Below are positions 36,553 through 51,200 of a DNA stretch of 64,000 bases, piece after piece. Both the position numbers and the translations under genes were made by a program. Source of the DNA: Rotaria macrura (taxonomy: Eukaryota > Rotifera > Eurotatoria > Philodinida > Philodinidae); contig OENT01000353.1 of NCBI GenBank assembly GCA_900239685.1, positions 64,359 to 128,358 on the forward strand, written 5' to 3'. Numbering within the stretch: position 1 is the first letter of the stretch; every line of letters begins with the position of its first letter. The notes under the pieces were generated by a model. That model was given only the letters and a program-made list of their open reading frames with translations. It was not told the origin of the DNA and made no database searches.

Positions 36553-39233
36553 TATACCGCTGTTTCTTTAACTAATATTTATTCATAGATTCATTTTTGA
36601 ATGATTTCAATATTCTAGAATTAATTCAATCAGTGGTATATAACTATTTGAATAAGTAAATGAGTTTCAATGTATGAATATGGTAAGAACATTTGTAGTT
36701 AGATATTTTTATTAAGCGACTTTGTCGAAATTAATCTTTGCCATCAATGAAACACTCGATGTAAAATACCGATGTAAGGTGTTCGAAGACTAAACACACC
36801 TTTTTTTATACCTTAGTAATAACTCAAGTTGAAGCATTATTGTTCATACTAGTGGTAAGTACACTGGAGAAGTTATCTGTATTCTGTATGCAGAACATTA
36901 GATACTATTCATATGAAATCCACTTGAGCGTTTACTAGTCATCATTCACAGTCTCTTGTCGCATATTTCAATTTGCACTTGACACCTATGATGACTTCAT
37001 AGTTTGTGTCTTTTACATGAGCGAGAAGAATCAAATGGAACTAGATTTCGAAGATCAGATTATGCTTATTAGTCAAAAGTTTATAAAACAGAAAAATTTG
37101 AGTAATGAATGTACTTTTGAATATGTCATTTTTCAATAGTGCAGCAGAATCATTAACTGTAGTTCTATAATCTGTACTAATCTACTGTTAATGTATTTTG
37201 GCAGTCGAGAGTTATACCAATTCTACTGGTTTCTCGATCAATTTTTCATTAGATAATGATATTTGTTTTGTTTGCTTGACGGAAAATCATCCGTCGGTAC
37301 CGATTTAAAACTCTTAGACTACTTTTTTAAAATTAACTTGTTGCATAATCCTGAGAAAACTTGTCAGAAAAGTTTAACACTGTATGTTTCATACAACTTC
37401 ATTTTCTCTTTTCCAACATGAAGGTCACAAATCTGTCTATCAAGCTTCTATCAAGATTTATGCGGAAACTATTTCATTTTCCTTTCATTTGAAATCGATA
37501 CGAGTTAATATCGATAGTTTTAGTGTATGAATACAAAGAAGAATTTTACGTTTATAGTACTGTATGAAAAGATTCCTGTCTCTTGAATAATATTTCACAA
37601 GATCTTGGACAATGTGTGTTAGTTATTAATCAATATATCAAGAGTAATTTGAATTATCATATCAGAGAAACAGCAAGTTCAAGTGGTAATGATATCTTGA
37701 AAAATATTGAAAAAGAGATAATAGCGATAGCATCTAGTTATATTCTATGTTGAAAGAGCTTTTGTTCAATCCATAGAATTTGAAATTTCATCTAGATTAA
37801 TAGTGTGTGGTGGTTTTTAGGCACTCTAGAAAGAAGATTTCTAAAATTCATCAATATCTTGTCTAGTTATCATAAGTTTTCTCACAACTTCTTTCAACAG
37901 ATTATGTGTTTAATTATTTTCGAAAATATCAATTAGCGGATGTCATAATAGAAGAAATGTGAGAACTTCTTTTGTACTCATTCGATGAACAATTTTCAAT
38001 CTGAAAATACGGTTGTCTTGTACGTATATATGGTCTTGCGTCGAACTTAGTATGTAGTCTATTTATTAGTATTATTATAGGACAAAGTTCTAACAGCTCC
38101 TAAGAAACAGAGAACAAAACTCTAACGCAAAAGGAAACTTAGAATAGGGAGTCTAATCCACCTGTTTCCTCCTTGCTTAAGTGAGCCATGTGTTCATGAC
38201 ATGGCTTAGCAAGAATATAGAAATAAGAAATTGCTGGTTTAACTGAATAAAATATTGAGAAAAGATCAATGGTAGACGATGGAAACCTATGATTGAATTC
38301 TCGTTTATGGATTATTGCCTAGCATCATATTTCTTTGGCAACCTTCTCTCAAAAACTACGAGAAAAATCAAATCTAACTCGTAGTATTTCTATATTTTAC
38401 TGGCTTCACTGTGCCTCTAACGTCTGCCATACTGATATGAATTCATGTCATCTTAGCTCACAGGAAATCTATCATGTGAGATTATTTAAATTCAAATCAA
38501 AAGTAAATATTTCTTAGACAGTTCTTCACAACGTATTCAATAATATACAAACTAATCGGACTGTGAGTCAAAGTCAGGATTTATGATTATTAGCATTCAA
38601 CATTCAGTGCCGTGAATAAATGTTTGAACAGTAAACTTTGAGAAAAGATAGATCTTTCAAATACTTTGTCCCCACACTCAAAATTTTACACGAAATGGGA
38701 CTACGCTACCGTTGAATCGAATTCCATTTTGCTTGCATTCATTCAAAAATGCATCTGTCAAGTTTTGATGCCAATTCATCTATTTCGTTGATTGCTACAA
38801 TAGACCAAACCTTGCTATTCTATTGCGTCATCTATCGAAAATATAACATATATATAATGTATTTTTTTCATTCAAGCCAATCGAGTTTCCTGTATTCAAC
38901 CTCTATGATTGCCGCTAGTATCGGCGTTTGTCTAAAATTTGCCGTCATCAGACAAACGATGTTTTTTCTGATTTATTCAACTAGTGTGTAGAGAGCAGCA
39001 GCAGTAATATTAATAACAACAAAAAAACAACAAGAGAAAAAAAAAGAAATCTTCTCTTCAAGGTTGATTATTCTTATTGTAGTTCATATTTATTCAATTA
39101 TGAAAATCTTCGTCTCTTTCTTTTAGTACCATAGATCGAATAGAAAAAATATTATGTTATCACCATAGGCATATAAATCAATAAATATATGTATATGAAA
39201 CGAACGGTTTTCTAAATCGTAGTTCTAAGCCCA
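36553..39233. other. Intergenic stretch upstream of the nine-exon gene
   Basis: No gene could be supported. An ATG frame at 38749-38991 (+, 80 codons) is rich in Ser, Ile and Tyr but lacks motifs. The promoter of the following gene should lie in the right part. Confidence 0.4.
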
Positions 39234-42200
39234 ATGAACTTTAACTATTCAACATCTACGACGTACCGTCCGCAAACGAAATCTTCACAGTAAGTTTCAC
39301 GTTATCAATCCTGAAACAAATAAATATTGTTCTTGCATTTACACTAGTTTCAACGAAGACGCACGCTGTGATAACGAGGTCAATTTAATACTCGAGAAAA
39401 ATCATACTCAAACTTTAGTTGAACAATCAGCTTTCAAAGAACAACAACAACCAAGGTATTACAAATTAATGTCTACGTGAATTTTTGCATACCCGTCATT
39501 GTTGGGTGTTTTTGGAGAAAAAAAGAATTATTCGATCATTATTTCTATGATTAAGATTTTTTAAATCTTGTTCTTAGTGTCGTCGTAAGTCAAACTGACC
39601 AATATTATTTTATGCCGATTCGAGAGATAAATTCAACCATGGCTTTACCTACAAATAATAATTCTAATGGTAAATAGAGTAGTCATGTTTTGCATGGTCG
39701 ATGCAAAATATCTTGTTCTTTTCTACTTCTTTTTGCCATAAACATGATGTAAAATTTTCATCATTAAATATGAATACGATATTACTAAACATCTAGAATC
39801 TTGTTCATGCGTGCCTATTCTTTTATAAGAAAATGTAAGACGTATTATTATGTATATATATATACAGACTTTTCTTTTATTAATGTAGAAAGCTAGTTAA
39901 CAAGATTTTTCTTACAAGACACGAGTCTCATGCAAAATTTGCATGATTGATTGTGTAATTCATAGCAGTAGCACTAGTTTTTTTTTCTTTGATTCTTTTT
40001 TCTGTTGAGAACATCTGTTGGTTGGAATGCATACGTGATTTCATGTCGTGCAAATCTTAGAATATTTTGTTGACATCGTATATAGGCTTTGGTTTTATTT
40101 GTCATAGTATGTACGAGACATCGGTTATTTAAACTCGCTATGGTATGCTTCAAATATCGATGTCCTTTTGACAGGCATAGGTAACTTGATTATACTTAAT
40201 AGACATCAGGATCTTTCATTTTTAAGATATTATTTTGTTATGTAGTAAGATTAGAATACCATTCATTGTTACATTTGGTCCGAAGTAAAATATTAATACT
40301 GAAAAACAATGTTTAACGATCAAATTTCGTCATTGTTATTTTTTTCTTGGGGGGGGGGGGAGGGGAATTCTTAAGAGGATCTTCACACTGAAATATCTGA
40401 TTATCAACTGTTCCACAATCATCTATCTAAAAATGAGGAAACTCTTTTTGTCGACTGAGAACTTCTCTAGACGATCTCTTGCGTTGTCTTACGATCATTT
40501 TTTTGAAATCTTCAGAGAAACTAGATATCGATCGATCAGTTAAGCCGAAAATAATGATCATCTATAAATTTTCTTCTATTCTCAATCACAGTAAGTATAA
40601 CCAGAGCAAACATTGTTTTTACAAATGTTGAATACCCTGCAGTTATATGACAAGGACAACTGTATGATTTTTGTTTCAAAACGAAAAGTAAATCTATGTA
40701 CTTAATGATGGTAGTCGATTTTCATTATGTGAAACTATAGCATCGAAAAAGAAAATGACAATAGGAAAAATCTTTTAAGATTCATGGCAAGTACGAACAA
40801 CGACATTTTTTCGAATATTATCGATGATTAGATTTTGTTGAACTTGTGTAAAATTCGATGCATTGATCTTTTTCCTTTGTTTTCCAGTAGTTCACAACGA
40901 AAATTTATTCTGTTCAATACATTGATATCGTTTTTTTCTTCTATGAAAGTTATTCGACAATATCTATGATGGATGGGTTGTCAACAAAAATAGAAACTAA
41001 GCATGATAATATGAAGAAGTTATTTCCTCCTATTTCATTAATTATGTTTCATGTGAAACTTCGATGACGAAATTCTACTTCATTTATTGAATCAACGGAA
41101 AGTATTTTCAAGTCGACATGATTATTATCTGTTGCTTATAGAAGTTAATAAGAAACGGTTTCTCATATTTTAAAGAATTTATTAATTGATAGAACTCAAG
41201 TTTATGTTCATTCTTGTTTGATTCATTTTGTAGTATTCCATTGATAAACCTTAGCTATGATCTGTAAAAAGTGAAGTTTGTCATGAAACACATGATTTTC
41301 ATCATCACTCTGACAAGTTGTGAACTGTAAAAGTTTGAATTCCTTCGAAGATTCATCATTAGAAAGATGAAGTTTCTGAATATGTGATTTAAGTATCTAG
41401 TACGGTTTGGGTTGTTAAAATATTTTGTCTATTGTTGAGAAATTTCGTGTAAGTTCAAGTTCCTAATGAAATTCGATAATCCGCTTTCTGAATAAGAATA
41501 ATCTCGAGTATATACGTTCGCGGCATTCTAAGCGATTGAATCATGATTATATTAGAAACAACTGCAGGGTTCACGTAGGACATTCTAGAAATGTGTCCTT
41601 ATATTCGGGTATCTATAAACGAAGTTAAGTTCTATGAATATTTAAGATTATTTTCTTCATATTCAATGCATGAGAATCTGAATGAATGATGATATCATCA
41701 TAATACGATGTTTATGTACTGACGTGACTTAACATGTTGTAGCAAGTTTTTGTTCGATATCAGTTGCAGATTCTTTAAAATACCAATTGAGATAAAAAAG
41801 ACAAAACCTATTTCTGACAATGCAACGAGTTTATTACGAAGACTGTTTGAAACCAATTAAATTGTGAGATTCAATAGTGCACATACTTCTGCATTATTAA
41901 AATGTAAAATTAAAAAGAACTCAAAGTAGTCAATGTTGTCGAGTGAGTTTGCGTTCTGTAAAAATTGATCGATACATATAGACGATAAACAAAAAACTTC
42001 TTAATCCAATTTAGAAAAGAATGTGAACGTGTACATGGTACGTGATGGATTGCAATACAAATTCTTTTTACATTTTAGTACTTGATAGTTCATCATTGTT
42101 ATTAACTGATCTCAATAATCCGTCCACACAAAATCTATTTGATTATTCTTCATCGACACCAACTATGAATACAATAGATTTACCAACAGTGAATAAAACT

Positions 42201-45200
42201 AACAACACTAATAATGATAATTATAATTTAACTGATGCTGATCTTGCCGCTCTATTTGTATCATCTATTGTTTCAACAACACCCTCAACGACAACTATGG
42301 ATAATGAGAATGAACTATCAAATAATAATAATAATAATAATAACAACAACAATAACAACACATTAGATGATGTTTTCCTGCAACAAGTTAATGAACTTGT
42401 TTGTTCCTCGCAACAAAAAACGTTTGGACCACCACCTGGTTTTGAAAATTTTCGTTATAGTAGATCATTATCATCGGATAATTCACGAGCACTATCAGCA
42501 ACTAGTAATGCTGGTATTCAATCACAAGTCTCTTCTTCAGATACAATCAACTTCAGTCAGTTATTACAATCGACAATCGTCGGTAAAGAACAAAACGAAA
42601 TAAAATTCTTTTTTTTTCGTCGTTCACTTCGTATTTACGATCATCATTCCTTGTTTCTATTCAGATACTCAACAGCATCAACTAATTGGTGGTAATGTTC
42701 ATTCATCATCATCTTCTCATTCATCGTTTACATCAGATGAACAATCGATTTTCTTTCCAATGTCTAATCATCCTTATTCATCAACATCATCAAGTCAGAT
42801 TTTCTCCACTAATACACCCTCTTCATCTACAACAACAACAACAAGTTCAATTACTAATCCATTGACACCCAACAGTCTTTCATTCAAAACGAAAAATTTC
42901 TCATCAATTGATACAAGTAATATGAAAAGTCCTTTATCATCAAAGCTAATCGATGCTGATTTAATAACAAAACATGGTGATATCACTACATCAAGCAATT
43001 TATTTGCATCGCCAAATTCATTCTTTAGTAATGGTCATAAAGGTATGAAAAAGGTTTTTTTACTAGATGTTTATTCTATAATACAAAAGTTGATCATAGC
43101 ATAAGAATTAAACAAAAAAACAGTGCCTAAGTTTATACCTATGAAAAAAATCAATATTTAGCATTTCTTATATTGGCAACTTCGATGAAAAACTGTGATC
43201 GGGACTGTATTTATAATATAGGTTTTCCTAATCTATGAATACTTAACTACAACAGTTCAGCATCGTAATCAAGATACTATACTTTTGGTTCGAATATCAT
43301 AGTTCGTGTTCATATTACGAGAGAAAGTTTCGTGAAATTTTCAATTATTCTACTGGACCAGTAGTATTTTTACCATGGCCAATTGATAAAGGGAGCATAG
43401 TTTCGTATCATTGAGATTTCAGTCATTCTTTGAAACACAACAATTAACATCAGGATAACTAATAATCGAATTTCTTCTTCAAAATTTGTATAAGCATTTT
43501 CAATCAAATTAGCACTTTTTTTGGGACAAATCGGAAGATGGTGCGTACAGTATGTGTTTTAGTACGATAATGAATATTCGAAACTTTTCTTGATATATTC
43601 AAATCTCGCGAAAAAAAGGACTTGACTGAGAACTTGATTGATTTTAAGTTTGACGTGACAAATTTTCAACGGGTACTACTCTATTGATGACTGTTCGACA
43701 CATTAAAAACTCGATTGGGTATTTCGAAGGTTTTTGTAGCTATCTTCGAAATTCTAGTTGAAAATTTCTCTAGACATTTGAATATGTTGAAAAAGTCTGA
43801 TTTTTTTAATTGCACCTTAATCTGTAATGATCAGATTAGACTTCTTGGTCATTTCGACCCATACTTTTTCTGAGTATGCATAGCTCGCTCATGAAAACTT
43901 GAAAATCATTTCCTTTATTACACAAATAAATTAAGTGTGCCTTAAAAAACTAGAACATTTTCTCGACCTAGTCTTTAGTACATTGAACAAGCCAAGATCT
44001 CTCAAGTACATTCGTCTTTTGACTGAACGAATGCAGTTGGCTGAATAAAAAACTACTTCATGAAATGTAGCCTCGTATGATCAATGACATTTTCTTTTCT
44101 GTACATTTGAATCTGTCATAAATCTCAAACATGAAACTTGAATTCATTTAATCAAGAATATCAAAGAGAAATGTATTCGCACGACTAACCTTTTACATGT
44201 GCATCATTAATCGTACATGGATCTATGCGCATGGTAAAATCTAACTTTACTTCATGTATTGACTTTGAGTAGTGAGTTTAAATATTATTTAGTAATTTCT
44301 CCCAAGACAATCGCAAACATTCGTCTCAATTATACTTAAGATTGAATGTTAAGTACAGTGTTGAATATTTATCTTTCTTCTAAATGAATTAAACACTTGT
44401 GACTTCAAATCTAATAGAATCGCTCATTCGACTCCAAGTCAAATAAAAATGAGTTAACATAACTACGACCTATTCTGTCATACATGGGACGCTTGTACAA
44501 GTACAAAATATTACTTAAGAGGGAACATATCGAACTAATAAACTCTTTTTGCATGAGAACAATGCGCATCATATAGGTTCTGATGAAGCTATGAGCACAT
44601 TCAAACGATTTCGTGTCACTAGTTTATTGTTGCCGAGATATAACATCTTTACAATGCTTTTAATCACCAGGTCGTGGTCTCCATCAATATCATAAAAATG
44701 CTTTATCTCGGCAACAATAAGCTACTGGCACGAAATCTTTTCAAAGTTTTCATAGTGATTAACAACTAAATGCTATGTATTGTCTGAACTCAAAAGCAAC
44801 CTATCAGTTGGGTTGGTTCCCTTGTAAAATCACACATCTTAAACGCTATTATGATACCATAATCTGGAATAGATTTTCATAATACTTGAAAGGTGCATCG
44901 TACAACACTATCTCACGTAATATCTGTCTTCGATTGATATTCATATTAGTCAGACTCTTTTGAATTACTTGTCCAAATCTGTTTACTTAAATTTGTAGTA
45001 CGTTGTAGGGAAATTCAATTACAGCACATCAACATTCTTAACTGAAAGGATAAATGTATTACATGCATCCGTACACAATTGCTTCTACGTCCTTATGTTC
45101 AAGTTCAATAGAAGTTTGAAATTCAATCTCAGAATGACTAGTAGATTTTAAAGTTCGTAAGAACATTAGAAAATGCATTCATTGCAAGTTGATACATGTA

Positions 45201-48200
45201 TTCAAAGGTGACATAGGTTCCATCTATGATCATTTTCTTTCCACTGAAGTAATTAAAGTAGAATTATGAAACTGATATATCCCTTTGGTGACTGACATGT
45301 ATACGGCTTTGACAAACTCGGGTTTCAGTTTTCTTTAAGAATATTTTTTTCCGAAAATGTAACTTGTACAAGACGAGCATATAATTCAAAAACAACAACT
45401 CATTACAATAACAATCGAAAGAAAATTTGTTTTTTTTTCTCGATAGAATTTGATTTTCTTTCAAGTTCACATATTTGAAGATTTGATTATGTTTCTTAAG
45501 TTCATGTATAAAATCAAGTTTCAAAATCATTATAGATTTCACTTCAACAAAATCATCAACAGCAAAAACATCATCCACCAATCGTCAATCATCATCATCA
45601 ACTTCATCGTCAACATCATCATCCATTGACGAAGCACTTATTCAATTAAGTCAACAACAAAAACAACAATCACATGTACAAACAACTAATAAATTATTTT
45701 ATGATGACTCTTTATCAATATTTAATTATCCATCACCACAAAATGCAGCGACAACAACAGCGACCGCCACGACAACGACGACGACAACTCAAATCGATAA
45801 ACAGCAACGTGCTGTTCATGATAATATTAGTTTTCTTGCCTCGATGGCAACTGCATCAAATTTAGAAACATCTTGGCAACAAACAACAATACCATCGACT
45901 CTAAATTCAAAACATAAATTGCAATCAATCATACTTGAACAACAAAAATCTATGGTACCACAATCACCGTCAAGAAATGTTTCGATTAATATGTCTGAAT
46001 TGATGGAAAATTTAAATGAACTTTGTTATCGTGGTTTTGACGAGCTTAATGCACTGATACAAGAGCAACGATGGGTAAGATTGATTGTTTCAATTCTTCC
46101 ACGATGAGAATATTGAATGCTATACATTAACGTGAACATTATTTTTCAATTGAAAAAATGCCTCTCTTTTCTATTAAACAATGTACAATAATAATAAATG
46201 GATCATTCGTAGATAGGTCGATTTGAGAATAAACACTGAGTCAACACTTAACATACTGTTGTTAAAGTACGTTCTAGTATAAATTTACATTTCTCTAAAT
46301 GAATGGATCATAAATGAAGAATGATTTATTTTCTCTCGCTTATTCTTATTTTTACTTGATCTCATTGGAATTCATGCTCAAAAAAACTAACAGCTTCTTT
46401 GAAGCAGGAATCAGATGAACGGACTTGTCTCATTCCTACATCGAATTTCACTCATTATCGGGTGGGAACCAGTCAGAAATTTACAGAATCAATATTAACA
46501 TCAAGTAAAGACAAATGAGATAACGAAAAACTATTTACATCGACATCACTATGCATACAATTACAACGATCGGGATGGTAATAGAAGTGATCAAAAGATC
46601 TCATTTGGTTGTAAATGATATAAATACAACTAAAGATTTTGCTTATGAGATGGCGCTTTCGTATTGCGCTTATCCTCTGTAACGATTTAATGTACATAGA
46701 ACACACTACCATAAATCATCAGATGATCAATAATATTCGATCATTAGTGTAAGACGGATTATTCAGTTATCTAGACAAGAGATCTCCATTGGTATGGTGT
46801 CAGCGGGCGAGGGACGGTCGACAGATACTTTGTTCATGAAATGATTAGTAGATGCACTTCTCAACAGTGAGATCTATTCTTTTATTTCTTCCCTATGTAC
46901 ATCTGAAAAGATGTCAGTTTCAGGAAAGTGCATCATGATGATGTATGAATAATGAAGGTGGCTAGATTGGCTTCACAATTTGTATGCATCGCTGCCAATA
47001 GAAAGTTGACCTTTCTCGAACAACACTGCGAGTACTATATTTGTCAGACAATATTATCAAGTAGTAGTATAAGTGACACAAGGATCGATTTCTGTATGCA
47101 GAATACTCAAGTTTTGACCGTTCAGTAAATGAAAATATATTTTATTTTTGTATGAGAAAACCATGTATGAAGTACGAAAAAGAACGACATATTAAATAAA
47201 AATAAATCTACCAAATAAACTCGACAACATAGTGGTACTTTGTAGTTGAAAAAATCTGAAATAAACTAAACAAATAAAAAAATTAAGTTCGACGAGTAGA
47301 TATTAAAAATTGGCAGATAGCAGTACAACGGAATGAATCCCTTGTCTCATCTCTGACATATGCATGCGATCTTGTACGTAATAGGCCACTACCATTATGA
47401 AAACTACAGACTGCGACAAAATTCAAATGTTTTCCGTCTCTAATTCAAGTTTAAAGATATCTCCGAATAATGGAAAGCATTTAATTAGATTGTAAATTAG
47501 ATTTAGAATTTTTTATACCAAAATCATGTCATCGAGTTCATACGAGGACAAATATAATCTAAGTGCATAAACGACGTCAGAATGTTATAATGAAAGTATG
47601 AGTCATTCGGATCAAACAGTATATCATATGATTCAGATCAATATACAGATGTTTATGGGGCACAATCTTATCATTTAAATCTGAATAGTTATTCACATGA
47701 AGTCGCTCTCAGTTCGTAACGATAGATAGTCAAGAATTAGATATAACTAGCACAGATGATCTTAATCGAAAACTGAATAGAACCTGATGATTTCTTTTCT
47801 TTTTCTTTTCACATAGAAATAACTTTATTGTTCTGTTTCATTAGTCAAGCATGTATTTACAATCAGAATAGAACGAATTCGATATAGATGTAAATGGATT
47901 TCGTCCGAAAACTATCACAACAAGAGGTTATGTTTGTTTGTTGTCGTCCTAGATATTTTTCAATATCATTCTTCTTTCATGTATTAGAATCTAGAACTTG
48001 TTGCTGTATTCTCTAGATAATACAAAAACAGAATCAAATTCTACATATATATTTATACATAAGTATTTAATTATTTTTATATTTAGGTAGAAAATTATCT
48101 TAATGTGAATTCATCATCAGGTCCATCGCCTAGTTCACCATTAGTAAACATAAATGGCACCAATTGTTGCTCGTCACGTATACTTGTTGTACCCGAATAT

Positions 48201-51200
48201 TTTATATTTAAATGTAAAAAAATTGAAATATCTGTAAGTTCTCTATTGATAATAATCGCATAGAAATATATTCATTTCTTATTGTTTAAGGCTAGCGATA
48301 TTTATGAATTATTATCCATAGGACGACCTGAATTACGTTTGCGTGACTTAATGTTTGTTTTCAAATCATGGAAAGAATCAATAACCAATGCTGAACTTAT
48401 TCATCAAGAAGAAGAAACAAAATTAAAATTAAGCACTGAACATCCTCATTCATATTATATGAATGACGCAGTTTTACAAGCAGGTAAATAACAAGAAATT
48501 TAAATTCTCCGACTTCACTTTTCATTGACTCGTTAAAAATTAATATTGAACCCTTCATCCGTCTCAACTATATCAATCATTCATGAGGATCAGTGTTAAG
48601 TTAATGAAGACAATGACATACGTAGTCATTGTTCATGACAATTATGATATTGTTGAACGTAGGTCATAACGAATCATACTTCAGACACACATTACACAAT
48701 CATAATATGGATTCCGTCTTATATTTCATATAAACTGAAGTTTTTACTTATTCTATATAGTTTGTGAGATGAAGAGTCAAGGATAAGATGGTTTGTTTCG
48801 ATTTCTATTTCAAAGAATTAATTTTCTCTCTTTTCATATTCGAGAAATATGAACGCAAGAGTTTTCCAATTACACTTTTCTATAGTAAAATCAGAGTCAT
48901 GAATCATAATGAACATGTTGACTGTGAATACGAAAAGTTAATCAATACTTATTGTATACAGATGCTACTCGGTGGCTATTAACGATACTCCATCGTCTAG
49001 TGTAAGAAAATATCAGACTGATTTGTTCTATCTTGATTGAAGAAAACACACCATGACTAAGGTTATTTCATGGTTTGACCTTTTTAATCATTGCTCGTGT
49101 AAACAGATTACTTGGAGTGAGTTCTAGTTTTTTCTCGGTAATATCAATATTTTCAATAGTTTACTTTAGTAGAAAATAAATACTCAATCTTGTCCTTTGT
49201 AGCCATAATACGATGAACATGATACGGGACAAAAATTTTCTAAATACTTTGTACTATGCCATAGTTATGCAATAGGTCAATGTCTTGTTTTTGTTTTCTT
49301 TCATAAAATGCATTACAACAGAAAGCCCTGTTTGGAACCAAACATTGCATGGACAGTCGCACAGGATATGGGAAATATATTTAAATTTTTCATAAATCTA
49401 CAAAAACCTAATTTTGTCCATAAAAAATTTAACTACACTACTGCTCTATCATCAATAAAGATCAACAGCTAGTTGGTCGTTCTTCTGTGATAGTATTTGA
49501 AATTTTGGAATATGTCATTCGAAATCAAAATAAAAAAGGTCATTGAACTAGGCAGGCAGTGTAGCGTCGTGTTCCTCAATTACAATGAAATATTTTCATT
49601 GTTAAAGAACATTCATTTCAAACGAATCTTTGCCATTGTCTTCTAGTTTAATTATGAACATAATAACATATTTAAAGTATTCTCATAAAAGTTTTTACTA
49701 ATCCAGAATTGAATTCTCTATTCAACAGTATGAAAATTCATGTTCGTAATAGTATCAGTATAACCTTGCTACGTGTCATATTAAATATAAAATTCATTAT
49801 CATCTAACATTACATATATGGTAATTTTCAAATCTTCGAAATTAAGACTATGCACCTAAACTTGATGACACATTCCTTAATAGCGTCAATTCATACGCAG
49901 AGAGATTTTTTAAAAACTCCATCAAATTAAAGATTCAAACTAATCTTCGCTCCAACAAAATGATTATCTATACAACTCATTACACTAAGATTTCGTAAGA
50001 CTTTGAACGATACCAGAATTTTATAGTGTTTTAAGGCAAGAACGTAAATAACATTTACAATTGATAATGTCCAGAAAAAAAAAGCTTAAAAGGATAAATG
50101 AGTTCAATTGTGTTGCACAAAATCAGCTATTTCTCTTGAATATATTGTTATTCAGTGCATCTAGTTGTTTTTATTACTACTCTTTTTCTATTTATCAGAT
50201 ATGCAACACGAAGTACGACAAATGATTAATTAGTTTTTCAGTCGGAACTAAATAGAATATGTAAAGTCAAAAGAACTAAACATACGATTAACTAAAATTC
50301 TACTCAATGTTATACTTTTCCCGTCTTCGTAAATTTGATTTCTTAATTTGAACTTTCTGAATAATAATAATCGTAAATCTAATGTCTATCTTCAATTCAA
50401 AACGAAAAATATCTAAACAGACTAGTATTGAACGTGGGATGTAAATAACACGATATAAACGACGCAACTGATTTTTATGATGATTGAGATTTACCTTTAT
50501 CAATGACTGTAAATTCACAATCAGCTTTCGTGCAAGGGAGAATAGTGACAAGGTAAATCTACACAATATCATATTGTTATAATATATAATTTTAGTCTCA
50601 GCCATAAATTAGAACAATTTTTATGATAGTCTCTGTTCATCGAGTTTTACATGTTAAACAAAATGTTGAGAAAACAAAGTCATTTATCAGTTAGGCTGCT
50701 TTTAGCCAGATAGATCTTACAGTTTAGTACTAAGAAATAAAATCCGGCGGTTGTTCTTTGTCAATCTGTATCAAGTTATATTTAGAATGTACTTCTTCTC
50801 TTTTGACAGGAAACATGTTTGTAAAGATTCTATTTAATATATATTCTAATATTTTTTATCACTGTTATGTAAAAGAAAAGAAACAGGAAATATATTGCAA
50901 AGTCTGAAATACTAATTATATCATGTCATGTTGTATAATAATTTATCTATCAAATATTCTTTTAACCTATTCTTCGTGTAGAATTTAGTATGCATTTATT
51001 AATCTGCACATTTTCAATTATCTATCGAACTATTTTGTAAGACTATTCTCTAGTCATTGAAAGGAGAGTTCAAAAGAAATGACAATACGAGGAATTCTAT
51101 CTCTAGTGAACTTGACTCATTTTTTTATCATCTAGATTCTATATTTTTCTTGTCTAATTAATGCTGCTTTCTTTTCATCCTATATTAAGCCCTCGTGGAA

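Noticed and set aside
50300-50605. 101-codon ATG frame on the minus strand in intron 8 of the nine-exon gene
   Set aside because: No motif, very Ile/Arg/Lys-rich, and such lengths are expected once or so by chance in 64 kb of AT-rich sequence.
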